Below, in pieces: positions 25,340 to 35,030 of a stretch of 64,000 nucleotides of DNA. A program made the position numbers and the translations under genes. This stretch comes from PHAA01 sp964457945 (lineage in GTDB: Bacteria > Bacillota > Syntrophomonadia > Syntrophomonadales > Syntrophomonadaceae), in assembly GCA_964457945.1 (NCBI GenBank), contig CAYWFX010000002.1, positions 178,092 through 242,091 of the forward strand, read 5' to 3'. Below the pieces are notes generated by a model. The model had not been told where the DNA came from, did no database searches, and worked only from the letters and a program-made list of their open reading frames with translations. Position 1 is the first letter of the stretch, and every line of letters begins with the position of its first letter.

Positions 25340-28063
25340 ATGCGTTACAGCCTGGCAGAGCTGGTGGACATAGCTCCACTCCAACAACTTATAAACCATT
25401 TTCACACGATCACCAGAATAAGTTCTACCATTATGGATGTAGACGGTAGTATCTTGGCACGAACCGGCTGCGAGGATATTTGCGCAAATTTTCATCTTAT
25501 CAATCCTGATACTGAACAACGCTGCCGGCAGAGCGACAAATGCATCTATGACCACCTCTATGACGGCCCTTTTGTAACCTATAAGTGCCTTAACGGACTA
25601 ATCGACTGCGCTGCGCCGGTTATAGTAGAGAATCAGCATCTAGGTACGGTCTTCATGGGACAATTTCTGCATGAACCCCCTGACGAGAAATTCTTCCAGA
25701 AGCAAGCTCACCAGTATGGATTCGACGAATCCGAATACTTGGAGGCCTTAGCCCAGGTTCCGATTATACCTACCGCCTGTATGAAATCGGTTATGTCCTT
25801 CTTGTCAGAATTTGCCCATCTGCTAGCTTCCATGGGCCTGGAACGAATGCGCCAATTAGAAGCCCAAAAAGCTATTAACCAGCATCAAGAACGCCTGCAG
25901 TTGGTTTTTGGAGCCAGCAACGACGGCTTTTGGGATTGGAACCTGGACACGAACGAGGTCTACTTCAGCCCACGCTGGGGAGAAATCTTGGGCTATTCTC
26001 CAGAAGAGATCGAGCCTAACATCCACTTCTGGAGAAATATCACCCATCCAGATGATATGCCCTTAGCCACCAGAGCCCTCAGAGAACACCTACGCGGCCG
26101 AACATCTTACTACGAAGTGGAACACCGACTAAGGACCAAATCTGGGAAATGGAAATGGATTTTGGATAGGGGCAAAGTGGTTGCCTGGGACGAGAATGGC
26201 AGAGCCTTACGGGTTGCCGCCACCCATCTGGACATTACTGACCGCAAGTTAGCAGAAAAAGCACTGCAGCAAAAATCTGAAGAACAAATATTGTTACTGG
26301 ATAATATCGAGACTCAGATCTGGTATCTGAAAGATCCTGAAACTTATGGAGCAGTAAACCAGGCGCGAACCGAATTTTGCGGAGTAGAGCGGGATAAGCT
26401 TGAATACCAACATTTGTATGACATTCTAAGCAATGAAGAAGCCGAAGTCTGTATATCCGGAAACATGGAGGTTTTTAAAAAAAAGAAACGAATTCATACT
26501 GAAGAATGGCTTACCAACGCCCAGGGAACAAAACGTCTGCTTTCCATCACTAAAACCCCTAAATTAAATTTGAATGGAGATGTCGAATATGTAGTAGCAG
26601 CTGCCCAGGACATTACCGAACGTAAGCAGGCGGAAGAAGGGTTACGCGCCTCGGAAGAAAAGTTCTCCCGGGTCTTTTATGCTATTCCTGGCCTGGTAAC
26701 CTTAACCACTGTCCATGAGGGCCGCTTTACCGAAGTAAATGACCATTTTCTAGAGGTTACCGGCTACACGCGCAATGAAATAATCGGTCGTACCTATATA
26801 GATCTAGGGATCTGGGAGCTCGCCCAAAGCGAAAAGGTAAAAATGGAACTATTGGAAACCGGCTCAGTTCGCGATATGGAAACCCATTTTCGCATCAAAT
26901 CCGGAGAGTTACGAGTAGGATCCTTTTCCGGGGAAATGATCATTGTCAGCGGCGAGCCGCGCATGCTGGCCATTACCCTGGATATTACCGAACGCAAAGT
27001 CGCTGAAGACAACCTTAGATACCTCAGCCTGCATAGCTTTCTCACTGGCCTCTACAACCGCACCTATTTCGAACAGGAGATGTCACGTCTGGACTCTGGA
27101 CGTCATCTGCCAGTAGGGATAATTATGTGTGATGTGGACGGGCTAAAATTGGTCAATGACACCCTGGGGCATAAAGCTGGAGACGACCTGTTGATAACTG
27201 CTGCCAAGATTATCCAAGGCTGCTTCCGGGAAGAAGATGTGGTCGCCCGCATCGGTGGTGATGAGTTTGCAATTCTACTCCCCGATAGCGACCGTCTTAA
27301 CGTAGAAAACGCCTGCTGCCGGATTAGGAACGCGGTTACCCAACACAATTTCAACAACCCGGGACTCCCCTTAAGCCTGTCGGTAGGTTTTGCGGTCAGC
27401 ACAGGAACAAACATTAATATGAAAGATTTGTTCCGGGAAGCCGACGACAATATGTATCGGGAAAAATTACACAGTCGCAAAAGCGCCCATAGTGCTATCG
27501 TACAGACCCTGATGAAGACCTTGCAGGAAAGAGACTTCATTACCGGTGGACATGTGGAACGTCTACAGGACCTAATTGAGGCTATGGCCCTGGTGATCAA
27601 TTTGCCCGAGCACAGAATAAACGACCTGCGCTTATTGACCCAATTCCATGATATAGGCAAGGTAGGCGTACCGGATCGCATCCTTTCCAAACCAGGTCCG
27701 TTAACCCCGGAGGAGTTTTCGGAAATGCAACGGCACAGCGAAATAGGCCACCGTATTGCTCGGACAGCACCTGACCTGATGCCCATTGCCGATTGGATAC
27801 TCAAGCATCATGAATGGTGGAATGGGGGCGGCTATCCGCTCGGCCTCAAAGGTGATGAGATTCCCCTGGAATGCAGTATCCTGGCCATTGCCGATGCTTA
27901 TGACGCCATGACCAATGATCGGCCTTATCGCAGGGCTATTAGTTGCCAGGATGCTATGGCTGAACTGAAAAGGTGCTCTGGAACCCAGTTTAACCCGCAG
28001 TTAGTCGCCAATTTCATCCAGGTTATGGAGAACAATACTCCTCCAGCTATGGGGAATTCTTAA
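25340..28063 (+). CDS. PocR-PAS-GGDEF-HD-GYP cyclic-di-GMP turnover protein
   Basis: 907 residues. Order: PocR ligand-sensing domain (about 5-165, with conserved cysteines in CEDICANFHL and RCRQSDKC), three PAS units (about 185-310, 315-430, 440-565), GGDEF diguanylate cyclase (about 566-725) with intact GGDEF at 639-643 and an RxxD inhibitory site at 630-633, then HD-GYP phosphodiesterase (about 730-905) with HD at 770-771 and GYP at 831-833. It may both make and degrade c-di-GMP. Start ATG after AAGGAG. Soluble, no membrane helix. Its 3' end overlaps the convergent mrdA end by 17 bases. Confidence 0.93.
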   Translation: MRYSLAELVDIAPLQQLINHFHTITRISSTIMDVDGSILARTGCEDICANFHLINPDTEQRCRQSDKCIYDHLYDGPFVTYKCLNGLIDCAAPVIVENQHLGTVFMGQFLHEPPDEKFFQKQAHQYGFDESEYLEALAQVPIIPTACMKSVMSFLSEFAHLLASMGLERMRQLEAQKAINQHQERLQLVFGASNDGFWDWNLDTNEVYFSPRWGEILGYSPEEIEPNIHFWRNITHPDDMPLATRALREHLRGRTSYYEVEHRLRTKSGKWKWILDRGKVVAWDENGRALRVAATHLDITDRKLAEKALQQKSEEQILLLDNIETQIWYLKDPETYGAVNQARTEFCGVERDKLEYQHLYDILSNEEAEVCISGNMEVFKKKKRIHTEEWLTNAQGTKRLLSITKTPKLNLNGDVEYVVAAAQDITERKQAEEGLRASEEKFSRVFYAIPGLVTLTTVHEGRFTEVNDHFLEVTGYTRNEIIGRTYIDLGIWELAQSEKVKMELLETGSVRDMETHFRIKSGELRVGSFSGEMIIVSGEPRMLAITLDITERKVAEDNLRYLSLHSFLTGLYNRTYFEQEMSRLDSGRHLPVGIIMCDVDGLKLVNDTLGHKAGDDLLITAAKIIQGCFREEDVVARIGGDEFAILLPDSDRLNVENACCRIRNAVTQHNFNNPGLPLSLSVGFAVSTGTNINMKDLFREADDNMYREKLHSRKSAHSAIVQTLMKTLQERDFITGGHVERLQDLIEAMALVINLPEHRINDLRLLTQFHDIGKVGVPDRILSKPGPLTPEEFSEMQRHSEIGHRIARTAPDLMPIADWILKHHEWWNGGGYPLGLKGDEIPLECSILAIADAYDAMTNDRPYRRAISCQDAMAELKRCSGTQFNPQLVANFIQVMENNTPPAMGNS

Positions 28064-30143
28064 CACTACCTGGATTTAGTTGTGCCTTACCCTCATCCTT
28101 CTGAAGACTTTTCTGGGCCATTATTTCTGCAAAATGATCCTTTAATCCGAAATACTGTTCCAAAACTGCTTTCGCCACCCAGCCCGCCGACTCGCTGCCA
28201 TGCTGACCGTACTCAATCACCCCAGCAAAAGCAACCGTCGGATTATCAGCGGGTGCAAAAGCAATAAATACCCCATGAAATTCACTGTTCTTATTGTCAC
28301 CTACCCGGTTGGTCTCAGCCGTACCGGTTTTTGCTCCTACCTGGATAGCTGGAGGAAAATCATTAAAAAGGAAGGCCGCCGTTCCACCCGGCTGGGTTAC
28401 CTGAACCATCGCCCTTTTAGTTTCAGCCAGAGTTAGGGCAGCTACCGATACATGATGAATCAATTCAGGTTTGAACTCCGTTATAACTTTTTTATCAGGG
28501 GTCTTTACCGTCTCCAAGATATGGGTTCGCATCAAATCTCCCCCATTGGCAATAGTTGCTACATAGTCTACCAGTTCCATAATAGTGTAATGGTTTGCAC
28601 CCTGGCCTATAGACATATTAAAGGTATCGTAAGCCTGCCAATTAGTTTTAAAATTGTAGTTAATACGGTATTGTTCTTCCAACTGGGCTTTCTCATTCTT
28701 CTTCCTGTTTTCCAGAGCATTTACAGCATCTGCTCCAACGGCTCCTGATTCCAGTTGGCTATATTTGTCTTCCAGCTGTTTTCTCAATGAGTCATACTCG
28801 CGATTAACTAGCAGGGCATTTAGCTCCTTTTTCCAAGCAGGAGTGGGAACTAGACCTTGAGCTTCAAAAGGTAGATCAATCCCGGTTTTAACACCCAGGC
28901 CAAAATCTTGAGCTACTCTTATTATGGCCTCATTCCCAGCCCGACGGCCCATTTCCTGAAAATAAACGTTACATGAATTAGCCATGCCACTATAGTAATT
29001 CATATTGCCATGAACTCCCGTACAGGGTATATAGGGGTCAATCCAGTAGGCACCTTTACAGTTAACGTAATCATTCAGGGGGTCTATGGCTCCAGACTCC
29101 AATGCCGCCATTCCCGTAACCGGTTTGAAGGTGGAACCGGGTGGGTAAGTAACTTGAATAGCACGATTTAAAGCCGCCCCTGGTTCTAGAGGGTTGTAGG
29201 CCGAGCCCTGCGGGAAATAATAGCTGGCCAGTTGGCTGCTTATATTGCCTTTCCAGTCATCCGGCCGCATGGCCGGACTACTACACATAGACAAAATTTC
29301 TCCGGTCTTAACATCCATTAACACAGCTGAACCTACCTTAGCTTTAGGAAAATCCTTTTGTATTCGTGTCAGGTTCGACTCCATAGAATTCTCCATCACA
29401 GTCTGTAACTTTAAATCCAGGGTCAGGGTAAGGTTGTTGCCGGGAACAGGATCCAAGGTATCGCGCTCTCCTACCGGCCTGCCTTGAGCATCAACTTCTA
29501 CCCGGCGAGCTCCATCTTTCCCCCGCAACTCTGTTTCATACTGTTTCTCTATCCCGGATTTACCAATCAAACTATTAAGGTTATATTTCTCGCTGGCAGC
29601 TGCTAGTTCCTCAGGATTTATGGAGTGAATATAACCCAACACATGTCCGGCCAAGGTTTCCTGGGGATATACCCGTAAAGGCTCAATAGTAACAGCTACT
29701 CCCGGCAGAGATTGGCGATCTTCCTCAAGCTTCACCACCAAATCCCAAGGAATATCACGCATAATAACCACCGGCTCAAACAGCCTAAATTTTTGCATGG
29801 CAATTTTATCTTTAATAAAGGAGACTGTAACCTCTGGATAGTAGCGGTTGAGCAAAACCGCCAGCCGTTCCACTAACTGGTCCTGATCAATTACTCCGGG
29901 GTATGTTAAGCTCAATGTATATACCAGTTGATTGGCGGCTAAGGTCTCCCCGTTCCGATCGTATATTTCTCCCCGGGGTGCTTTTATGGAAACCAGCCGG
30001 ATCCGATTTTCCTTGGCTTTGGTCTGGTACTCGTCGCTATAAAAAAGCTGCACAACAGCTAGTCTAACGCACAGTACAGCCAATAACCCAATAATAATGT
30101 AAGCATATATCTTTAACTTAGTCTTAAGTTCGAGCTGTTTCAT
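28047..30143 (-). CDS. mrdA: Penicillin-binding protein 2 (elongasome transpeptidase)
   Basis: 698 residues. N-terminal membrane anchor (about 10-30), dimerisation domain (KAPRGEIYDRNGETLAANQ), then transpeptidase domain with STFK in YPPGSTFKPVTG, the SCN motif in MANSCNVYF, and KTGT in VGAKTGTAETN. An inserted charged coiled segment near residues 435-480 is longer than in many PBP2s. Works with RodA. One base after mreD; last gene of mreB-mreC-mreD-mrdA. Confidence 0.93.
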   Translation of the reverse strand: MKQLELKTKLKIYAYIIIGLLAVLCVRLAVVQLFYSDEYQTKAKENRIRLVSIKAPRGEIYDRNGETLAANQLVYTLSLTYPGVIDQDQLVERLAVLLNRYYPEVTVSFIKDKIAMQKFRLFEPVVIMRDIPWDLVVKLEEDRQSLPGVAVTIEPLRVYPQETLAGHVLGYIHSINPEELAAASEKYNLNSLIGKSGIEKQYETELRGKDGARRVEVDAQGRPVGERDTLDPVPGNNLTLTLDLKLQTVMENSMESNLTRIQKDFPKAKVGSAVLMDVKTGEILSMCSSPAMRPDDWKGNISSQLASYYFPQGSAYNPLEPGAALNRAIQVTYPPGSTFKPVTGMAALESGAIDPLNDYVNCKGAYWIDPYIPCTGVHGNMNYYSGMANSCNVYFQEMGRRAGNEAIIRVAQDFGLGVKTGIDLPFEAQGLVPTPAWKKELNALLVNREYDSLRKQLEDKYSQLESGAVGADAVNALENRKKNEKAQLEEQYRINYNFKTNWQAYDTFNMSIGQGANHYTIMELVDYVATIANGGDLMRTHILETVKTPDKKVITEFKPELIHHVSVAALTLAETKRAMVQVTQPGGTAAFLFNDFPPAIQVGAKTGTAETNRVGDNKNSEFHGVFIAFAPADNPTVAFAGVIEYGQHGSESAGWVAKAVLEQYFGLKDHFAEIMAQKSLQKDEGKAQLNPGSVKNSP

Positions 30144-30647
30144 TTACCTCTCTCCTACTTCCCTGAGTAATCCTCGGCTGGAAGAGCGATAATACCACAC
30201 ATACATGGGAATCGCTATTAGAGTATTATAAATCCCCTGATAAACCATATCAATAAAGATAGAGTGGTCTAAGTGAAACACCTCAAAACTGGTCAGGGAT
30301 AGGATAAAAAGCAGACCCGAATTCAGCACTGTGCCTCCGATCACCCCAATTACACCTACAATAAGGTTTTCTTTAAAAACATTTCCCTGCAGCCTGCCTA
30401 TAATAAAAGCAGTAATAGCTTTGCTTATGGAATTAATACCTATAAATTGCCCAATATAAAGGTCTTCTAAAAGACCGCACATCACGCCATAAACTGTTCC
30501 CTTGCGATCACCGTTTAAGAGAGCATAAAAAACAACCAGTACCAATACCATATCTGGTATCGCACCATTTATGCTGAATGTCCTGAAAATGGTTGATTGC
30601 AAAAAAAGGGCTAGGAAAGGCAACAATGCCAGTATAAAATAGCGCAT
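30144..30647 (-). CDS. mreD: Rod shape-determining membrane protein MreD
   Basis: 167 residues, about five membrane helices. Family pattern: hydrophobic start FILALLPFLALFLQST, PDMVLVLVVFYALLNGDRKG, and GLLEDLYIGQFIGINSISKA. Elongasome scaffold between MreC and PBP2. ATG start; five bases after mreC. Confidence 0.9.
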   Translation of the reverse strand: MRYFILALLPFLALFLQSTIFRTFSINGAIPDMVLVLVVFYALLNGDRKGTVYGVMCGLLEDLYIGQFIGINSISKAITAFIIGRLQGNVFKENLIVGVIGVIGGTVLNSGLLFILSLTSFEVFHLDHSIFIDMVYQGIYNTLIAIPMYVWYYRSSSRGLLREVGER

Positions 30648-30652
30648 TTACT

Positions 30653-31510
30653 TTACGCCCCTTTGTTTACTTTTGCTTCTACCTGACGGAATTTTTTGAT
30701 TACCAGCACTTCCTCCAGTTGGTTAAAATCAACTGCAGGACTTACTGTTGCCGATAGTACCAAGCCATTGGATTCCCTGTTAACGACCTGGATGGATCCG
30801 ATAAGAATTCCGGGGGGGTAAGTTTCTGATAATCCCGAACTAACCACATTCTCCCCAACTTTTACCTGGGAATAATACGGAATATTAATCATCCTCAAAG
30901 TGCCATTATCACCCATGCCCTCGACAATACCCCTGGTTTCACGCGTTTCCTGCAAAATAGCACCTACGGCCATTTCCCGGTCGGTTATAAGCCATATCTG
31001 GGCTGAATTTGTACTTACGCTTACTACCCTTCCTACTAAGCCATTAGGATTAATTACCGGCATTCCTCCGGCAATACCCTGTTCAGCCCCCTTGTCAATA
31101 GTTATGATCTTATACCAGTTGTTCGGGCTGCGGGCAATAACCCGGGCGGCTTCCAGATCATATTGCTCCTGCTGGGCTTGCTTATAGGCAAGGAGACTTC
31201 TTAAGCGCTCTACTTCGGCTCTATTTTCTCTAAGCTGCTGGTTTTCAAGGCTCAAGAGGTTATTCTTTATCTCCAGAGCCCCCATTTGCTCATCAATTAC
31301 CTTTTTCTTGGCCAATCCAACGCTAATATTATTAATCCCGATGTTTAGCTTGTCCATTCCAGTTTGCAGGGGCGAATAGCTATCCCGGATAAGCTTTTCC
31401 AGAAGGGTTATTTCTTGTCGATTGCTAGAACTCAACTTCATAATTACAAGCAGTAGCAATGCAGTTGCTAAAATCGTCCAGAAGCTTTTTTTTCGCAAAA
31501 AATTAAACAA
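30653..31510 (-). CDS. mreC: Rod shape-determining protein MreC
   Basis: 285 residues. One N-terminal membrane helix, a coiled coil (about 65-110: ENQQLRENRAEVERLRSLLA), then the two-lobed beta domain with ARVIARSPNNWYKIITIDKG and GVVEG-like VEGMGDNGTLRM. TTG start. Second gene of the mreBCD-mrdA operon, 14 bases after mreB. Confidence 0.93.
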   Translation of the reverse strand: MFNFLRKKSFWTILATALLLLVIMKLSSSNRQEITLLEKLIRDSYSPLQTGMDKLNIGINNISVGLAKKKVIDEQMGALEIKNNLLSLENQQLRENRAEVERLRSLLAYKQAQQEQYDLEAARVIARSPNNWYKIITIDKGAEQGIAGGMPVINPNGLVGRVVSVSTNSAQIWLITDREMAVGAILQETRETRGIVEGMGDNGTLRMINIPYYSQVKVGENVVSSGLSETYPPGILIGSIQVVNRESNGLVLSATVSPAVDFNQLEEVLVIKKFRQVEAKVNKGA

Positions 31511-31524
31511 AAGTCCTCACCTAG

Positions 31525-32547
31525 CTAACCATTCATTCTAGGATTAAGCAACAGTCTTTTCAAGTCCTCAATGTTTTCCAGCACCTTACCCGTTCCACGT
31601 GCAACAGCCAGTAAAGGTTCTTCACATACATAGACCGGCATATCCGTTTCCCGACTAATAAGCTTATCCAAACCGCGCAGCAACGATCCTCCGCCAGCCA
31701 TAACAATACCTCGATCCATAATATCGGAAGCTAGCTCCGGTGGAGTTTTCTCCAAACAAACTTTGATTCCCTCCAAGATCTGCTCAACGGTTTCTTTCAA
31801 AGCTTGTTGGATTTCCAAGGATGAAATCTGTAGAGTCTTGGGTAATCCACTCAACAAATCGCGGCCTCTTACTTCGTATTGAGCTTCTGGTCCTTCCCAA
31901 AGTGCTGACCCAATGTTAATTTTGATGTTTTCGGCTGTGCGCTCACCTATAAGCAGATTATAGTTCTTCTTCAGATGTTGAATAATAGCCTCATCCATTT
32001 TGTCTCCGGCTACCCGTACTGATTTAGCAGTAACAATTCCCCCCAGGGAAATAACTGCTACCTCAGTGGTGCCGCCTCCAATATCTACAATCATATTACC
32101 AGTGGGCTCATGCACCGGCAGTCCAGCACCAATTGCGGCAGCCATCGGTTCCTCCAGCAGATAGGCTTCTTTGGCTCCACCTGCCAGAGCTGCTTCCTTC
32201 ACCGCACGTTCTTCCACAGTGGTACATCCTGTCGGTATGCTAATTACTACCCTTGGTTTGGTAAAGGGATTTTTCTTTCCCAGCGCTTTGCTAATAAAAT
32301 ATTTTATCATAGCCTGAGTTACATCAAAATCAGCTATAACTCCGTCCTTCATTGGCCGGATAGCCACAATATTACCCGGAGTCCGGCCTATCATCTGCTT
32401 GGCCTCCTCCCCTACCGCCAGAATTTTACCAGTGTTTTTCTGTATGGCAACAACAGAAGGCTCAGTCAGTATAACTCCCTGGCCCTTAAGATGAACCAAA
32501 GTATTAGCCGTACCTAAATCTATACCCATATCTTTACCGAAAACCAT
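31525..32547 (-). CDS. mreB: Actin-like rod shape protein MreB
   Basis: 340 residues. Actin-fold motifs: GIDLGTANTLVHLKGQGVIL (phosphate 1), VDIGGGTTEVAVISLGG (phosphate 2) and IVMAGGGSLLRGLD (adenosine). Polymerises on ATP and guides lateral wall synthesis. ATG start with AGGAGG. First gene of mreB-C-D-mrdA, 15 bases after radC. Confidence 0.97.
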   Translation of the reverse strand: MVFGKDMGIDLGTANTLVHLKGQGVILTEPSVVAIQKNTGKILAVGEEAKQMIGRTPGNIVAIRPMKDGVIADFDVTQAMIKYFISKALGKKNPFTKPRVVISIPTGCTTVEERAVKEAALAGGAKEAYLLEEPMAAAIGAGLPVHEPTGNMIVDIGGGTTEVAVISLGGIVTAKSVRVAGDKMDEAIIQHLKKNYNLLIGERTAENIKINIGSALWEGPEAQYEVRGRDLLSGLPKTLQISSLEIQQALKETVEQILEGIKVCLEKTPPELASDIMDRGIVMAGGGSLLRGLDKLISRETDMPVYVCEEPLLAVARGTGKVLENIEDLKRLLLNPRMNG

Positions 32548-32562
32548 TGTATCGAATCCTCC

Positions 32563-33246
32563 TTATATCAATCCTTTTTCTTTAAGACTACAGTAAGTAT
32601 TTTCACCAATAACTACATGATCCAGTACCTCTATACCCATAAGACGACCCACTTCAACCAGGCGGCGGGTAATATCAATATCTTCTTGACTGGGGGAGGG
32701 ATCACCACTGGGATGGTTATGTGCTAATATGATAGAAGCAGCGCTGCGTTTCACTGCGGTTTTAAAAACCTCACGAGGGTGGACTATTGAACTATGCAGC
32801 CCTCCCACCGAAACGTCTTCCTTGACGATAAGCCCACCTTTTCTATCCAGGTATAGGACCACAAAATGCTCTCGGTCATAGACCCGCATTTCATTTACCA
32901 GCATTGTTTCAACGTCCTGCGGGGACTTAATCAGATCTCTGATTTCGACATCCAAACTTATACGCCGACCTATTTCAAGAGCAGCTTTAATTCTGGCCGC
33001 TTTAGCGGAACCAATCCCCTTTTCCTGTAAAAGTTCTTCCAGGCTGGCTTCCTGCAAACGTCTTAACCCTTTATAGGTATCTAAAAGCCTATTAGCCAGT
33101 TCCAGTGCACTGATATCTTTAGTTCCATTGCCCAAGATAATCGCTAATAGTTCATGATTATTAAGAGCATTTTCTCCCTCTGCCAGTAGCTTTTCCCGAG
33201 GGCGCATATTTAGTGGCATGTCTTTGATGAGAGTAGTGTATTGCAT
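32563..33246 (-). CDS. radC: RadC-family JAMM domain protein
   Basis: 227 residues. N-terminal HhH-like helical part and C-terminal JAB/MPN+ domain with the zinc motif HNHPSGDPSPSQED and EHFVVLYLDRKG. The old link to DNA repair is doubtful; the true role is unknown. Three bases after maf and upstream of mreB, a conserved Firmicutes arrangement. Confidence 0.93.
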   Translation of the reverse strand: MQYTTLIKDMPLNMRPREKLLAEGENALNNHELLAIILGNGTKDISALELANRLLDTYKGLRRLQEASLEELLQEKGIGSAKAARIKAALEIGRRISLDVEIRDLIKSPQDVETMLVNEMRVYDREHFVVLYLDRKGGLIVKEDVSVGGLHSSIVHPREVFKTAVKRSAASIILAHNHPSGDPSPSQEDIDITRRLVEVGRLMGIEVLDHVVIGENTYCSLKEKGLI

Positions 33247-33249
33247 TAT

Positions 33250-33834
33250 TTACTTTACCCCCAATAAATTAATGCCCTTTTTGGCCAACATTAGTTTAAG
33301 CCTATTCAAGGGAAGACCCACCACGTTAAAATAGCAGCCTTCGATACGAGCAACCAGCAACGCCCCCCGGCCTTGAATCGCATAAGCGCCTGCCTTGTCC
33401 ACCCATTCTCCGCCATCTAAATAACAGTTAATTTCCTCCGAGGATAGATTACTAAAAACTACATCAGTAATCTCACCGTCCAAGTCATTAACCTTATTTT
33501 CAACATCTATAACACAAATGCCGGTAATCACCTGGTGACGCTGACCACTCAGCCGTGATAACATCATAAAAGCCTCATCTCGGTTCTCTGGCTTTCCCAT
33601 AATCATTCCTTTCCAGACTACTATTGTATCGGCGGCAATAACAATGCCACCTTCCAACTGCCTGGAAACTTCCTGGGCCTTATGGAATGCAATGGTTTGC
33701 GCCAGTTTCAGCGGTGATGCTGGAGCGGATAGATTTTCTTCTATGTTGGCGGGCCAGGTGGTGAAATCAAGCCCTATTTGCTGCAATAAAAGCTGTCTTC
33801 GGGGTGACCCGGACGCAAGTATAATCTTCTTCAA
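33250..33834 (-). CDS. maf: Maf-family nucleotide pyrophosphatase
   Basis: 194 residues. Signature ILASGSPRRQLLL at the start, ADTIVVWKGMIMGKP and GEWVDKAGAYAIQGRGALLV. Hydrolyses non-canonical or dTTP/UTP-type nucleotides; in Bacillus it influences septation. Start is TTG at 33834 with GAGGAATAAG upstream. First gene of maf-radC-mreB. Confidence 0.93.
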   Translation of the reverse strand: MKKIILASGSPRRQLLLQQIGLDFTTWPANIEENLSAPASPLKLAQTIAFHKAQEVSRQLEGGIVIAADTIVVWKGMIMGKPENRDEAFMMLSRLSGQRHQVITGICVIDVENKVNDLDGEITDVVFSNLSSEEINCYLDGGEWVDKAGAYAIQGRGALLVARIEGCYFNVVGLPLNRLKLMLAKKGINLLGVK

Positions 33835-33854
33835 GACTTATTCCTCATAGTGGG

Positions 33855-33885
33855 CTTGTTAAGAAATAACTGTATCAAGCCCTAT
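33855..33885. repeat. GGGCTTG...CAAGCCC hairpin, MITE-terminus-like
   Basis: GGGCTTG-TTAAGAAATAACTGTAT-CAAGCCC just upstream of maf. A close relative (inverted) lies at about 63927-63946, and the AAGAAATAA core matches the termini of the 10141-10300 element. Confidence 0.45.
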
Positions 33886-34148
33886 AGTCTCTGGTAAAAG
33901 AACCAGGCCAATACAAATCCCAATATAGTAAAGAAATTAATATTAAGCATAAAACCAAAACTGAGTGAAAATACATGCAGATCCATCGTAAATGTGGGTA
34001 GACCAACACTCTGAACATTTCCCAGCAAACCTAAAGCCGGCCAAATTTTAAGTATAGCATCTCCGATCCAGCCGCCAATAATTCCCCCTAGTGCCAAAAG
34101 CAACAATAACAATTGCCAGCCTGGATAAGTACGAGTTCTGCTTGCCAC
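33882..34148 (-). CDS. DUF4321 small membrane protein
   Basis: 88 residues from the GTG at 34148, seven bases after GGAGG. Two hydrophobic segments (WQLLLLLLALGGIIGGWIGD and the C-terminal LNINFFTILGFVLAWFFYQ) with a short periplasmic loop. I recall this as the DUF4321 family found beside maf in Clostridia; function unknown. A longer ATG start at 34205 lacks a ribosome site. Confidence 0.7.
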   Translation of the reverse strand: MASRTRTYPGWQLLLLLLALGGIIGGWIGDAILKIWPALGLLGNVQSVGLPTFTMDLHVFSLSFGFMLNINFFTILGFVLAWFFYQRL

Positions 34149-34259
34149 TGAACGACCTCCACCATGCATTTTTTCAAGTGTAGCACTAGTATTAGGTAAA
34201 AACAAGGTCGATTCAAACAGAGAGCCCTCCTAGCGAGAGCTTTCCTTATAATACTATAT

Positions 34260-34889
34260 TTACCTATTAAAGGACAGGTTAAAACTTAACACTTCCAAGT
34301 TTACTGACAAATCAACATTTCGCAGCACAATCCCACTAGGCACCTTAAGCACCCGGGGTGAAAAGTTAAGAATAGCCTTGACACCTGAAGATATTAAGCG
34401 GTCAGTAACGTCTTGGGCAGCGACAGCCGGCACGGTTACAATGCCTACATTAATACTATGTTCCTTAACCCTATCATCTAATACTTCCAAAGGTTCTATG
34501 ATTACATCTGTCAGTCTCTCGCCCACTTTTTTTTCATCAGCGTCTAAAATTGCACAGATTACAAATCCTCTTTCACGGAAACCTTCGTACCGAGCTAAGG
34601 CTGAACCCAATTTTCCAGCTCCGATCATTATAACATTCCATTTCTGATCCAAGCCTAATATTTTCATCAAATGCCCCAGCAATTCTTCGACCTTATAGCC
34701 TACTCCGCGGGTGCCAAACTCACCGAAATAAGCTAAGTCTTTGCGTACCTGAGCCGAACTCACTCCTACCCCACTGGCGATTTCCTCCGATGAAACCGTT
34801 TCTACACCCTCATCCCGCAAATGCTTAAGATGTCGGGAGTAAATTGATAATCTCATAACAGTGGCTTCAGGAATTTTATAGACCTTCAA
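34260..34889 (-). CDS. rex: Redox-sensing transcriptional repressor Rex
   Basis: 209 residues. N-terminal winged helix (IASGVGVSSAQVRKDLAYFG, GTRGVGYKV) and Rossmann NAD(H) domain with IGAGKLGSALARYEGF. Represses fermentation and respiration genes until the NADH/NAD ratio rises. TTG start. I looked for the TTGTTAA-N6-TTAACAA operator near it and found no full site in the 110 bases upstream. Confidence 0.95.
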   Translation of the reverse strand: MKVYKIPEATVMRLSIYSRHLKHLRDEGVETVSSEEIASGVGVSSAQVRKDLAYFGEFGTRGVGYKVEELLGHLMKILGLDQKWNVIMIGAGKLGSALARYEGFRERGFVICAILDADEKKVGERLTDVIIEPLEVLDDRVKEHSINVGIVTVPAVAAQDVTDRLISSGVKAILNFSPRVLKVPSGIVLRNVDLSVNLEVLSFNLSFNR

Positions 34890-35030
34890 ACTCCCAACCC
34901 CTTCGATTTATTAATCATCTTCATTATGTAATGTTATCGAAGAATATGCAAATAAGATTTGCCATTCCACAAAAAAACTCTTCCCTGATCAACAGGTAGA
35001 GTTATAAAATTCATATATTCACTTCAATGA

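Noticed and set aside
34890..35030. Rex autoregulatory operator upstream of rex
   Set aside because: No TTGTTAA-N6-TTAACAA or close variant is present; the TTGTTAA near 33860 and 36715 lacks the second half.
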